Positions 33,368-41,383 are shown, counted from the stretch's first letter. The stretch is 64,000 nucleotides of DNA from CAYJGJ01 sp964367585 (GCA_964367585.1 CAYIYH010000001.1:372001-436000); one strand, 5' to 3'. Made by a program: numbers and translations. Notes: generated by a model not told the origin, from the sequence alone.

Positions 33368-34810
33368 ATGGATAAATACGTATTGGCGATAGATAGAGGA
33401 TGCACAAACACAAAAGCGGTCATCTTTGATAGCATGGGTAATGAAGTTGCAGTTTATAGAAAAATCAACCAAAAACCCCTATTTGACGAAAATGGTAGTG
33501 CAGAAGTAGACATGCAAGTGATGATTGAGGAAGTATATGATGTAATAAAAAAAGCTACATCCAATTTATCTACCTCTGCACAAATTCAAGGAGTGGGAGT
33601 TGTAGGTCAAGGAAGTGGCCTTTATATTGTAGATAAGGATACAAAACCACTACGCAAAGGAATATTATCCCTAGACACACGTATGGAACAACAAGTTGAA
33701 AAGATTAGAGCTCGAGGTATTGCGCAAAAGTACAAAGAAGACACCGTTGCAACGTTAATGCCCGATAAACCTCTTGTATTGTTACGTTGGATTAAGCAAA
33801 TGGAACCTGATATTTACTCGAAAATTGATAAAATACTCTTTTCCAAAGATTGGATTAATCTAAATCTCTGCGGTAAAGCCTATACCGATATCACCGATGC
33901 AAGTTCCGCAGGGCTCTTGCGAAAAAGTGACTTAAGCCTTTACAAAGAAGGCTTTACAATGCTTGGTGTCGATGAAATGGTAGGCAAAATCCCCCAAATA
34001 ATGTCCTCGCATACTAAAATAGGTACAATCACAAAAATAGCAGCTCAAAAAACAGGACTTCTCGAAGGCACCCCTGTAGTGTGTGGTGCACATGACTTGC
34101 AAACATTCCCATATGGTACGGGTACACTTAGTCCACATTCTATTGTATCTATAATGGGTACTTGGGGTACCAATACATTACCTGCAAAAAAAGAAAAGAA
34201 TGTAAATACAAGCGGGTTTGAGCATATTGTACCCGGCTACGAAGTTTACGCAAAGTTTGATGGAAGCTCTGGTGCTGTTTTAGATAATATGCGTGAGCTA
34301 ATGTATCCTGAAATATCCTATGTGGATATAGAAAAAATGTTAATTGATGTACCAAGAACTTCCGTCTGTTTTGTGCCTCACATATTCGGCAAACCACAAA
34401 ACGAGCATGCAAATGCAAGGTTTTCTGGTCTCCGTACCCATCATGGAAGGGCGGATATTATAAGGGCAGTATATGAAGGGGTTGCATTTGCGCACTACGA
34501 GAACATACAAAATATTATGGGGTACGAAAATGCACGAGAAATATGGCTCGTAGGTGGTGGATCAAAAAGTGATGGAATATGTAGGATATTTGCAGATATT
34601 ACAGGATTTACACTACATACATCATCCGTGGAGGAAATTACTGCAAGAGGAATGGCACTAAACACCCTTGTAGGAATAGGTGTATACAAATCACACGAAG
34701 ACGCATGTATAAAAGCTCCTATTAGTAAAACATTTGAACCGATACCTTCTAACAAATCGTACTATGAAGAGAAATATCTAATGTACAAAAAACTATGTAG
34801 TTTTGAATAA
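33368..34810 (+). CDS. FGGY carbohydrate kinase, L-xylulose kinase-like
   Basis: 480 residues. Two actin-like ATPase domains: LAIDRGCTNTKAVIFD at the start (most FGGY kinases have GTT, so the Cys is unusual), GVVGQGSGLYIVD, the catalytic region CGAHDLQTFPYGTG, and a C-terminal WLVGGGSKSDGICRIFADIT. The closest subgroup by pattern is the LyxK/L-xylulose type. It phosphorylates a pentose or ketose; the class II aldolase 55 bases downstream then cleaves the phosphate. No transporter is present. AGGAG-type site at 33352. Confidence 0.85.
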   Translation: MDKYVLAIDRGCTNTKAVIFDSMGNEVAVYRKINQKPLFDENGSAEVDMQVMIEEVYDVIKKATSNLSTSAQIQGVGVVGQGSGLYIVDKDTKPLRKGILSLDTRMEQQVEKIRARGIAQKYKEDTVATLMPDKPLVLLRWIKQMEPDIYSKIDKILFSKDWINLNLCGKAYTDITDASSAGLLRKSDLSLYKEGFTMLGVDEMVGKIPQIMSSHTKIGTITKIAAQKTGLLEGTPVVCGAHDLQTFPYGTGTLSPHSIVSIMGTWGTNTLPAKKEKNVNTSGFEHIVPGYEVYAKFDGSSGAVLDNMRELMYPEISYVDIEKMLIDVPRTSVCFVPHIFGKPQNEHANARFSGLRTHHGRADIIRAVYEGVAFAHYENIQNIMGYENAREIWLVGGGSKSDGICRIFADITGFTLHTSSVEEITARGMALNTLVGIGVYKSHEDACIKAPISKTFEPIPSNKSYYEEKYLMYKKLCSFE

Positions 34811-34865
34811 TGATGTTATTGCTATAATGTTCCAATAATTAATTTACAAAAAAGGAGTAATAAAA

Positions 34866-35711
34866 ATGGCTATTGTAAATCTTGAAAAAATGCTAACAGA
34901 TGCACAAAATGGAAATTATGCGGTGCCTGCAGTCAATATTACATGTTGGGAGACATTTAAAGCACTGTCGCAAGTGACAGAAGAAGAAAAATCACCTATA
35001 ATAATGTCGCTTACCCCCAAGTTTTTGAATTTTTTAGGTGGTGATTATATCTGCCCTGCAATCCTAAAGGTAGCGTCTAAAATGAAAGTTCCCGTAGCTC
35101 TTCATCTCGATCATGGAAAAAGCATGGAGGAAATAGTTTTAGCAATTCAAAACGGTTTCACATCGGTAATGATTGATGGCTCACATCTTCCCTTTGATGA
35201 AAATGTACAAATCACCTCGCAAGTAGTAAAACTCGCTCACTCTGTGGGCGTTTCGGTAGAAGCAGAACTAGGCAGTATTAAGTGGGATTTTGCGCGCAAC
35301 GAAGGATATACAGATGATCTAACAGATCCGGATAATGCAGCTGAGTTTGTACAAAAAACACATGTAGACTTACTCGCTGTAAGCGTAGGCAATGCGCATG
35401 GTATGTACAGTAAACCCCCAAAAATTAATCACGATATTCTAGCAGAAATACAACAAAAGGCAAAAATTCCATTAGTGTTACATGGGGGCTCTGGGATCAA
35501 AGATGTGGAAAAATCGATAGACCTCGGTGTACGAAAAATAAATGTAAATTCTCACCTACAAGTAGCAAATAGAGAAGCCATAAGCAAAGTTGCTGCGGAA
35601 GTAAAAACTCCAGGCACTTTTTGTGACGACTTCACAACAGCCTCCATCAACGCAATGAAAGAAATTGCTAGGGAGTATATCCGAAAATTTAGAGCAAATG
35701 GAACCGTTTAA
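34866..35711 (+). CDS. Class II ketose-bisphosphate aldolase
   Basis: 281 residues. Zinc ligands and active-site motifs are present: ALHLDHGKSMEEI, VEAELGSIKW, VSVGNAHGMY and VLHGGSGI, with the phosphate site at RKINVNSHLQVA. It belongs to the FbaA/GatY/KbaY group (fructose-, tagatose- or related bisphosphate aldolase). Following an FGGY kinase, it probably works on a rare ketose phosphate rather than in glycolysis. AAAGGAG precedes the ATG. Confidence 0.92.
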   Translation: MAIVNLEKMLTDAQNGNYAVPAVNITCWETFKALSQVTEEEKSPIIMSLTPKFLNFLGGDYICPAILKVASKMKVPVALHLDHGKSMEEIVLAIQNGFTSVMIDGSHLPFDENVQITSQVVKLAHSVGVSVEAELGSIKWDFARNEGYTDDLTDPDNAAEFVQKTHVDLLAVSVGNAHGMYSKPPKINHDILAEIQQKAKIPLVLHGGSGIKDVEKSIDLGVRKINVNSHLQVANREAISKVAAEVKTPGTFCDDFTTASINAMKEIAREYIRKFRANGTV

Positions 35712-35786
35712 AACACGTCTTTTACATGCTGTGTCATCGTCTCCATATTCTTAACAGCAGAGTCGTTTAATAAGTCTTTAAATATA

Positions 35787-36170
35787 TCACTGAATTAACC
35801 TTGTTTGCGTATCCTCGAGATTGATACCATACAATAACTTAAGTGTCTTTGCCGATATACGGTTACCAAGCATACTTCGTGTCGGCGTATTTTCGTCAAA
35901 TTTGCGGACACACAAAACAAGACTATCCTCGTTTTCGGATAGAGCGACATCTATTCTCAATACGTCACTAACAGAATGCTGACCATTCGCATCGGCAGTA
36001 ATAATGCCGTCTATTTGGGGCATATTTTCGCTAACATATCGAACAGCGGTCTTTATCGCTGCACCTTTTCCCATATTTTCAGCTTCGATAAGTTCTTAAT
36101 TTTCACTAGCCAAATAAAGTTTTATTAGGCCTCTTATATCTTTTTCATCGTCTACTATTAAAATCTTCAT
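35787..36170 (-). pseudogene. Chimeric remnant: response-regulator start fused to glycosyltransferase piece
   Basis: From the ATG at 36170 the frame reads MKILIVDDEKDIRGLIKLYL, then ASEN, a TAA, then ELIEAEN: the first 30 or so residues of an OmpR-type receiver. Without a frame change it runs into MGKGAAIKTAVRY, ITADANGQHSVSDVLR and NLEDTQTRL, the middle of a family 2 glycosyltransferase of the dolichol-phosphate mannosyltransferase type. Both partners are incomplete and one stop interrupts. It is a deletion-born fusion, not a working gene. Confidence 0.8.
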
Positions 36171-36232
36171 AAAAACTCCCAATCATAGTATCTATATCAA
36201 GCAATTATAGCACATAAATTAAAGATTTCTCG

Positions 36233-36934
36233 GCTTCAAACGGTATTCTTTCAAATGTTTTAACGATTGGTGTGCCGGCATCATTTTCAACTATCCTTAT
36301 GAGTGTTTCTCAAATGATTTTAAATGGGCAAATGTCAGAGTATGGCGATTTAGCATTAGCCGGTATTGGTGTTGCTATGAAAGTTACTATGATTACAAGT
36401 ATGCTTTGCATAGGATTAGGACAAGGAGTTCAACCATTATTAGGATATACTGTCGGTGCCGGAAATAGAAAAAGATACAGCGATATTATGAAATTTTCAC
36501 TTTCTTTTGCATTTGTATTGAGTGGCGTTTTGACAATCGGTTGTTATATTGGCTTAGAGCAAATAGTAGGAGGATTTTTAAGTGATCCGGCAGCTTTTGA
36601 TTATGCTCTCTCCTTCTCGCAAATTCTCCTATCAACAAGTATACTATTTGGAATACTTTTTGTAATTTCAAATGCACTACAAGCAGCAGGTGCTGCCACT
36701 GCTTCACTCATTGTAAATATCAGTAGACAAGGACTTGTGTATATTCCAATGGTTTTTCTTCTAAATGCAACATTTGGTGTTGATGGATTAGTTTTCGCTC
36801 AACCGGTATCAGATATTTCAGCATTAGTGTTAGCACTTATCTTATATTTTAATGTATCAAAAAAAGCTTTTGAAAAAAATGAACCAGATAAACCTAACAT
36901 CAAGAAAAATGTTCTTAATCTCGAAATTGCTTAA
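36233..36934 (+). pseudogene. C-terminal half of a MATE transporter
   Basis: In-frame MATE sequence begins without a start codon near 36233 (NGILSNVLTIGVPASF) and continues through GLGQGVQPLLGYTVGAGNRK to a stop at 36934. About 230 of 450 residues remain: the second six-helix half. An internal ATG at 36272 could start translation, but the product would lack half the pump. The 5' side joins directly to the receiver/glycosyltransferase remnant region. A good terminator follows. Confidence 0.85.
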
Positions 36935-36960
36935 CTATAAACATAAATGCAATCACTTTA

Positions 36961-36988
36961 AAGATGAATCAACTGATTCATCTTTTTT
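36961..36988 (+). terminator. Terminator after the MATE half-gene
   Basis: AAGATGAATC (36961-36970), AACT loop, GATTCATCTT (36975-36984), then TTTT. A perfect ten-pair stem with a T-run. Confidence 0.88.
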
Positions 36989-36993
36989 ACTAT

Positions 36994-37030
36994 CCTAATG
37001 CAAGTATTAACTGAAGTATAATTGGGATAT
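36994..37030. repeat. Intergenic repeat, copy 1
   Basis: Begins CCTAATGCAAGTATTAACTG and continues AAGTATAATTGGGATAT. Related copies are at 38027 and 41142. It lies between two convergent terminators. Confidence 0.65.
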
Positions 37031-37035
37031 AACGG

Positions 37036-37065
37036 AAAAGTCACCACTTAATTTGTGGTGACTTT
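37036..37065 (-). terminator. Terminator after the broken dehydrogenase
   Basis: AAAGTCACCAC (37037-37047) and GTGGTGACTTT (37055-37065) form an 11-pair perfect stem, followed by TTTTCC on the minus strand. It starts nine bases past the stop at 37075. Confidence 0.85.
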
Positions 37066-37074
37066 AAGCGTCAG

Positions 37075-37898
37075 CTATTTACCTATAAATTCATTTGTAA
37101 ATTCATTATTACCATCTAGTATGACTTTCTTGGGAAGTTTTTCACCTTTTCTATTATAATACTTTCCAATTATTTGTTTGGAGATAGTTTCTAATATATA
37201 ATTTGCAACAATGTCTCCTGCAATCTCTGGTTCGACCATTCCAAACATAGAAGATAGCACCAGTGTAATTTTATTTTGGCTTTTAACTGTGTTTGTGTTT
37301 ACAATACCAGGCTCAAAAATTCGTGTGGAGTATTCACAAGTGAATTTTTATTTGCAAAGTTTACAAACAAATTATCAGCTGTAAATCCCATTCCAGTGGC
37401 TTTAAGTCCACCATAGTTTGCTAAGTTCAAACGGTCATACAGAATATGCGAAACCATTGTTGCACCACCAATATGTGTAACTCTTGAATTCTCGGTGTTT
37501 TGTAGCATTTCTTCAAGTGCAAGGCTAAACATATTTCGAGATATAAAACTAACCATAAAAGGTTGGTCAATACCATCAATAGTGAGTATTGGTTTGTTCG
37601 GTAATGCATTAGCATTTAAAACGAGTAGATCAAGATTTTGATATCTCGCTTTGTATTGTTCTAAAAACTTGTTATTATTTTCTACTGATGATAAATCAAC
37701 TTTGAAAGTTTTATGTTCGCCTTGTGGGTTTGCAGATTTTACAAGTTTTAAAGCTGAACTCAGTCTTTGTTCGTTTCGCCCAAGTATGTGAATAGTGTAT
37801 CCATTTTTAGCAAAGGATACAGCTAAAACCTTTCCAATACCATCAGATACGAAATGCAAAAATGAATTGCAGAACATATTACTAATCCTAAAGTCCAT
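37075..37898 (-). pseudogene. Short-chain dehydrogenase broken by a frameshift
   Basis: The first frame (to 37299) has SDGIGKVLAVSFAKNGY, ILGRNEQRL, LDLLVLNANALPN and a YGGLKATGM-like active-site region. The cofactor-loop TG before SDGIGK is replaced by FLHFV, so the start also looks damaged. Near 37320-37335 the reading jumps frame: the other frame gives RIFEPGIVNTNTVKSQN and runs through MFGMVEPEIAGDIVANYI to a stop at 37075, matching the SDR C-terminus. One small indel explains the break. Confidence 0.85.
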
Positions 37899-38026
37899 AA
37901 GATTTTTGTTTGTTTGAAAAGAAGCTGTTTATTAATGTGTCATAAATCACCTACTGAATTAAAGTTACTACCATTATACAAAAAATGTATAGTTGTTTCA
38001 AAATTTATCAAGACTTATTTTCACTA

Positions 38027-38063
38027 CCTAATGCGAGTATTAACTGGGATATAGTGGGAGTAT
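38027..38063. repeat. Intergenic repeat, copy 2
   Basis: Begins CCTAATGCGAGTATTAACTG and continues GGATATAGTGGGAGTATA. It shares 19 of the first 20 bases with copy 1 and sits just past the terminator side of the crp-type gene. Confidence 0.65.
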
Positions 38064-38074
38064 AGTAAGTCTGA

Positions 38075-38107
38075 AAAACAGATACTACTAAAAATAGTAT
38101 CTGTTTT
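38075..38107 (-). terminator. Terminator of the Crp/Fnr gene
   Basis: AAAACAGATACTA (38075-38087) and TAGTATCTGTTTT (38095-38107) make a 13-pair perfect stem that overlaps the stop codon; the A-rich left arm gives the minus-strand T-run. Confidence 0.85.
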
Positions 38108-38762
38108 ATTTTAATAAGATAAACTCATTTTTAGCATAATCGATTATTCCATCTTTTTTCATTTTTGAAAGCTCATTTGATAATGCACTTCTATCTGCAC
38201 ATAAAAAACTAGCAAGCTCTTCCCTATTCATAGAAATAGAAAAATGCTTTCGCCCCATACTTTCGTAATAAAAATATGTTATTATTTTATCTCTTAATGA
38301 TTTTTTAGAAATTATATCTATTCTTCTGTTAAGATATAAGCTTTTATTTGCAACGACATTTAGCATATTTGAAATCAGTTTTTGATGAAAAACGCAAGAT
38401 GAACTGCAAGCTGTAATTATTTTTCGGTAATCAAAAAATAAAATTTTACTTTGGGTGGTAGAGATAATTGACACAGGACTTCTAAAAATTTCTGCACAAG
38501 CAAATACTTCGGCGAAAATATCACCGTCTAAAACTTCGGCAATAATCGACTCGTTACCATCGCAATCTGTTTTGACTATTTTTACAGAACCTTCTAGCAC
38601 TGCTCCAACAAAGTTTATACTATCACCTTCGTTTAGAATAACTTCATTTTTTCCATAGCTTTTCTCAAAAGCACCAAGACAATTAAGCATCGAGTAAAAA
38701 TCTTTTTCTGAAATATTACTAAAAAGCTTATTGTTTATAATTTTATTATATTTTTTTTGCAT
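38106..38762 (-). CDS. Crp/Fnr family regulator
   Basis: 218 residues. The cyclic-nucleotide-type sensor (about 10-125) has NEGDSINFVGAVLEGSVKIV; the C-terminal winged helix (about 150-215) has MNREELASFLCADRSALSNELSK. It lacks the N-terminal cysteines of Fnr, so it does not hold an Fnr-type cluster; some clostridial members (HcpR-like) bind haem for NO sensing, which I cannot test here. It is divergent from the flavin-protein/ferredoxin operon and probably activates it. GGGAGGGG precedes the ATG. Confidence 0.93.
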   Translation of the reverse strand: MQKKYNKIINNKLFSNISEKDFYSMLNCLGAFEKSYGKNEVILNEGDSINFVGAVLEGSVKIVKTDCDGNESIIAEVLDGDIFAEVFACAEIFRSPVSIISTTQSKILFFDYRKIITACSSSCVFHQKLISNMLNVVANKSLYLNRRIDIISKKSLRDKIITYFYYESMGRKHFSISMNREELASFLCADRSALSNELSKMKKDGIIDYAKNEFILLK

Positions 38763-38775
38763 ACCCCTCCCTTAT

Positions 38776-38789
38776 GTTGTTTAGACAAC
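38776..38789. promoter_or_regulatory. Crp/Fnr-type dyad at -41.5
   Basis: GTTGTTTAGACAAC is a perfect 5+4+5 dyad. If transcription starts at 38824, seven bases past the -10 box at 38812-38817, the dyad centre is at -41.5, the class II activator position. A second dyad, AACGGAAACGTT (38787-38798), overlaps it and covers the weak -35 region. Confidence 0.6.
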
Positions 38790-38811
38790 GGAAACGTTAA
38801 TTCAATTATAC

Positions 38812-38817
38812 TATAAT
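38812..38817 (+). promoter_or_regulatory. -10 box of the flavin-protein/ferredoxin operon
   Basis: TATAAT, with no good -35 box at 17-18 bases (CGGAAA instead), as expected for an activator-dependent promoter. Confidence 0.6.
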
Positions 38818-38847
38818 GAAATAAACTTAGTCAAGGAGGTTAATTTT

Positions 38848-39354
38848 ATGAGTGATATGAGAAGAAAAGACAGAGAAATGCCAAAAGAATTTGCTTTGGG
38901 TGTTAGTGACAAGTGCGAATGGGCAGTTATTAGTATGATAGATAAAGAAAGTATGCCTTATTGTGTTCCAATAAGTATTGTGAGAAAGGATGATATTATC
39001 TACTTTCACTGTGCAAATGATGGAGCAAAAACCGAAAGCTTAAATCTAAATAATAATGTCTGTGTAAGCTGTGTGGGTGATACCTACCGAATACCTGATA
39101 AGTTTACCACAGAATACGAGTCGGCAATTATCAAAGGCAGGGCATTTGAAGTGTTAGACAAAATGGAAAAGATTGATGCACTTAAATTGCTATGTTTAAG
39201 ACACACACCTACTAATATGCCTGAGTTTGAAATGGCTATCGAAAAAAGCCTTAAAAGAACAGCGGTTTGGAAGATTGAAATATCAGAAGTTACTGGGAAG
39301 CGGAAAAAATACGATGAGGATAAAAAAGAAATGAAATTTGGGAGAATGAAATAA
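38848..39354 (+). CDS. Pyridoxamine 5'-phosphate oxidase-like flavin-binding protein
   Basis: 168 residues with a split-barrel flavin fold: VSDKCEWAVISMIDKESMPYC, VPISIVRKDDIIYFHCANDG, NNVCVSCVGDTY, and AIIKGRAFEVLDKMEK. Members bind FMN, haem or F420. AAGGAGG precedes the ATG. Its stop overlaps the ferredoxin start (TAATG), so both are made together. The pair is under likely Crp/Fnr control and could form a redox or nitrosative-stress module. Confidence 0.88.
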   Translation: MSDMRRKDREMPKEFALGVSDKCEWAVISMIDKESMPYCVPISIVRKDDIIYFHCANDGAKTESLNLNNNVCVSCVGDTYRIPDKFTTEYESAIIKGRAFEVLDKMEKIDALKLLCLRHTPTNMPEFEMAIEKSLKRTAVWKIEISEVTGKRKKYDEDKKEMKFGRMK

Positions 39355-40019
39355 TGAGGAAGAAAATTATAGAAATTGATGAAGAAAAATGCGTGGGTTG
39401 TGGGCTTTGTGCTAATGCTTGCAAGCAAAGTGCTATTGAGATTATCGACGGAAAAGCAAAAGTAACTCATGAGGATTATTGTGATGGTATTGGAAACTGT
39501 CTTCCTGTATGCCCTGTAAATGCAATTAGCTTTTCGGATAAAGATATTGCGATTAAAAATGATAAACCACTGCCTTGTGGTTGTCCAGGGAGCAATTCAA
39601 AAGAGATAAAACCCAAAAAGCAAACTGTAAGCATTCCTACAAGTCAGGCTGTATCAGAACTTAGACAATGGCCTGTGCAGATAAAACTTGTACCTGAAAA
39701 TGCACCTTATTTTAATAATGCACATCTTTTAATCGCAGCGGATTGCACAGCTTATGCTTATGGAAATTTCCATAATGAATTTATGAAAAATAAGGTGACT
39801 TTAATTGGTTGCCCAAAACTTGATGTGGGAGATTACACAGATAAACTTACAAAAATCATTGCAAATAACAATATTAAAAGCGTCACTGTGGTGCGAATGG
39901 AAGTGCCTTGCTGTGGTGGAATAGAAAATGCTACTGTAAATGCTCTTAAAGCAAGTGGTAAATTCATACCTTGGCAAGTAGTGACTATTTCTACAGATGG
40001 TTTAATTTTGGATAATTAG
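39354..40019 (+). CDS. 4Fe-4S dicluster ferredoxin-type protein
   Basis: 221 residues. The first 60 carry two cluster motifs, CVGCGLCANACKQ and the looser CDGIGNCLPVCPVNAIS. After a linker with CGCPGS comes a conserved domain with LIAADCTAYAYGNFHNEFM, LIGCPKLD and PCCGGIENA. This build is known from small clostridial Fe-S proteins encoded beside Crp-type regulators or hybrid-cluster protein genes. It probably passes electrons to the flavin protein encoded upstream. The start is coupled to that gene. Confidence 0.9.
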   Translation: MRKKIIEIDEEKCVGCGLCANACKQSAIEIIDGKAKVTHEDYCDGIGNCLPVCPVNAISFSDKDIAIKNDKPLPCGCPGSNSKEIKPKKQTVSIPTSQAVSELRQWPVQIKLVPENAPYFNNAHLLIAADCTAYAYGNFHNEFMKNKVTLIGCPKLDVGDYTDKLTKIIANNNIKSVTVVRMEVPCCGGIENATVNALKASGKFIPWQVVTISTDGLILDN

Positions 40020-40054
40020 TTTGGTGACTAACATTGGTGTGGCAAATATGAAAA

Positions 40055-40753
40055 TTATTCTTTTAAATTGTTATAGACTTTTTTAGAATATCCAATCACA
40101 AAAATAGTACTAAGTAAAAGCATAACTATAATAGAAATACCCGCTATTTCTACACTAAAAGCATTAATAATCGCCAAAATAAATCCCATAACAACAAACA
40201 TTCTACCACAAGCACGATTTGTTTTTACCCAAACAACTTCGCTTTTCAGTGTCCACTTTGTTCTGGCACCTATTACTGCATTTTGTTTGAATTTTGGCAT
40301 TATATTACCGGTAAGTATTAAAATAATAGCAAGGGCGATATTGACAGAAAAAAATACAATATCGTTATTTATCACTGCACTAATTTCACCATTAGCATTG
40401 TTAATAGCAGTAATGTACATTGAGACATTAATTGCGCCGAAAATAAATACAGGAAGGATACCTATATAGCATAATATTTTTTCATTTTGATGCAGAGATT
40501 TAATCTCTTTTTCATCAGTTGTTTTTTCTGCTTTTTTTCTCATTGATAGAATGCTTAAATAAAATATTAAATTCATTAAAAGTGTAGTTAATGGCAAAAT
40601 AAACATTTCGTATTTTGAACCATATCTTGTGATATTTCCTGCGAAATCAAAGTGTGCTGGTATTTTTTCTGGTAAAAAAACAAGAGCTATTCCTAAAGTT
40701 ACGATATATATAAAAGTAGCTGTCCACATAAGTTTTGTGCTTGATTTTTTCAT
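40055..40753 (-). CDS. sdpI: SdpI-like membrane protein (DUF1648)
   Basis: About 232 residues from the ATG at 40753 (GAGAGAGG upstream). The DUF1648 segment LPEKIPAHFDFAGNITRYGSK lies after the first helix, and the SdpI region is in GARTKWTLKSEVVWVKTN, with six or seven helices in all. In Bacillus subtilis SdpI gives immunity to the SdpC toxin and also holds SdpR at the membrane. No SdpC-like toxin gene is visible here, so an immunity-only or signalling role is possible. Confidence 0.88.
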   Translation of the reverse strand: MKKSSTKLMWTATFIYIVTLGIALVFLPEKIPAHFDFAGNITRYGSKYEMFILPLTTLLMNLIFYLSILSMRKKAEKTTDEKEIKSLHQNEKILCYIGILPVFIFGAINVSMYITAINNANGEISAVINNDIVFFSVNIALAIILILTGNIMPKFKQNAVIGARTKWTLKSEVVWVKTNRACGRMFVVMGFILAIINAFSVEIAGISIIVMLLLSTIFVIGYSKKVYNNLKE

Positions 40754-40755
40754 AA

Positions 40756-41022
40756 CTAATTCCTCTCTCCAAATTGGTTTATCCATAGTATAAGCTCATC
40801 AAAAACACTTGCGTTAATTTCATAGTATATGAAATTCTTTTGCTTATATTCCATAACAAGGTCAGCATTTTTTAGCAATTTTAAATGATAAGAAAGTGCA
40901 GCAGGAGTAATATTAAACTTTTCAGAAATTTCACCTGCGGAAAGTCTACCATTATTTAATTCTTGCAAAATTTCTCTCCTTAGAGGATCAGATAAAACTT
41001 TAAAAACATTAACTAAGCCCAT
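40756..41022 (-). CDS. sdpR: SdpR-like ArsR-family autorepressor
   Basis: 88 residues, an ArsR winged helix: VLSDPLRREILQELNNGRLS, AGEISEKFNITPAALSYHLK, then ADLVMEYKQKNFIYYEINAS. No metal-binding cysteines are present, as in SdpR. The stop is two bases before the sdpI ATG. Its promoter lies between two identical operators. GGTGGTG precedes the ATG. Confidence 0.9.
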   Translation of the reverse strand: MGLVNVFKVLSDPLRREILQELNNGRLSAGEISEKFNITPAALSYHLKLLKNADLVMEYKQKNFIYYEINASVFDELILWINQFGERN

Positions 41023-41033
41023 TGCATCACCAC

Positions 41034-41057
41034 CTATTTAAAACTTTCTTTAAATAG
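41034..41057. promoter_or_regulatory. Operator 1 of sdpRI
   Basis: CTATTTAAA-N6-TTTAAATAG, perfect 9-base half-sites. It directly adjoins the -10 box at 41058-41063 on the start-site side, so a bound repressor would block the transcription start. Confidence 0.7.
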
Positions 41058-41086
41058 ATTATACTCCTATCAAGCAAAAAAGTCAA
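41058..41086 (-). promoter_or_regulatory. Promoter of sdpRI
   Basis: Minus strand: TTGACT (41081-41086), 17-base spacer, TATAAT (41058-41063). It fits exactly between operators 1 and 2. Confidence 0.75.
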
Positions 41087-41088
41087 GG

Positions 41089-41112
41089 CTATTTAAAAAT
41101 ATTTTTAAATAG
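41089..41112. promoter_or_regulatory. Operator 2 of sdpRI
   Basis: CTATTTAAA-N6-TTTAAATAG again, with the same half-sites and spacer length as operator 1; it is the core of a 28-base perfect palindrome (41087-41114). It lies just upstream of the -35 box. The two operator centres are 55 bases apart. Confidence 0.7.
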
Positions 41113-41141
41113 CCTGCAAAAGTAAGACACATCACAATCAT

Positions 41142-41172
41142 CCTAATGGAAGTATCAACTGAGATATTATTC
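41142..41172. repeat. Intergenic repeat, copy 3
   Basis: Begins CCTAATGGAAGTATCAACTG and continues AGATATTATTCC. It matches copies 1 and 2 in 18 of the first 20 bases and directly adjoins the MerR remnant. Confidence 0.6.
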
Positions 41173-41189
41173 CAAATTAATTTCTCTCT

Positions 41190-41383
41190 GATAGAAATCA
41201 CACGCGCAGGTGCAACTTCCTTTATTTCAAATTTGTAATCCATTTTAATATTCTCCTTAACAATATTTATAGTTTTTTCTTTTAGTTTTTTAACAACATG
41301 TTTTTGTCTTTCGATTTGTTTTAATATCTTAATGCCTTAGCTGTTAAGCCTGTGATATTTGAAAATTCACTGATTTTATACAT
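41190..41383 (-). pseudogene. Remnant of a MerR-family regulator with GyrI-like domain
   Basis: A GGAGG-led ATG at 41383 gives MYKISEFSNITGLTAKALRY and a stop: the first half of a MerR HTH. In another frame, ILKQIERQKHVVKKLKEKT then MDYKFEIKEVAPARVISIRE follow: the coiled-coil linker and the opening of the effector-binding domain. About 80 residues between and the whole C-terminus are missing. It is part of the 547-base spacer between sdpR and hxlR, which otherwise holds only promoter elements and repeat copy 3. Confidence 0.75.

Noticed and set aside
36994..41172. Integron-type attC sites separating cassettes
   Set aside because: The intervening genes point in both directions, have their own promoters and terminators, and the repeats lack the paired core sites of attC. 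No integrase is present.
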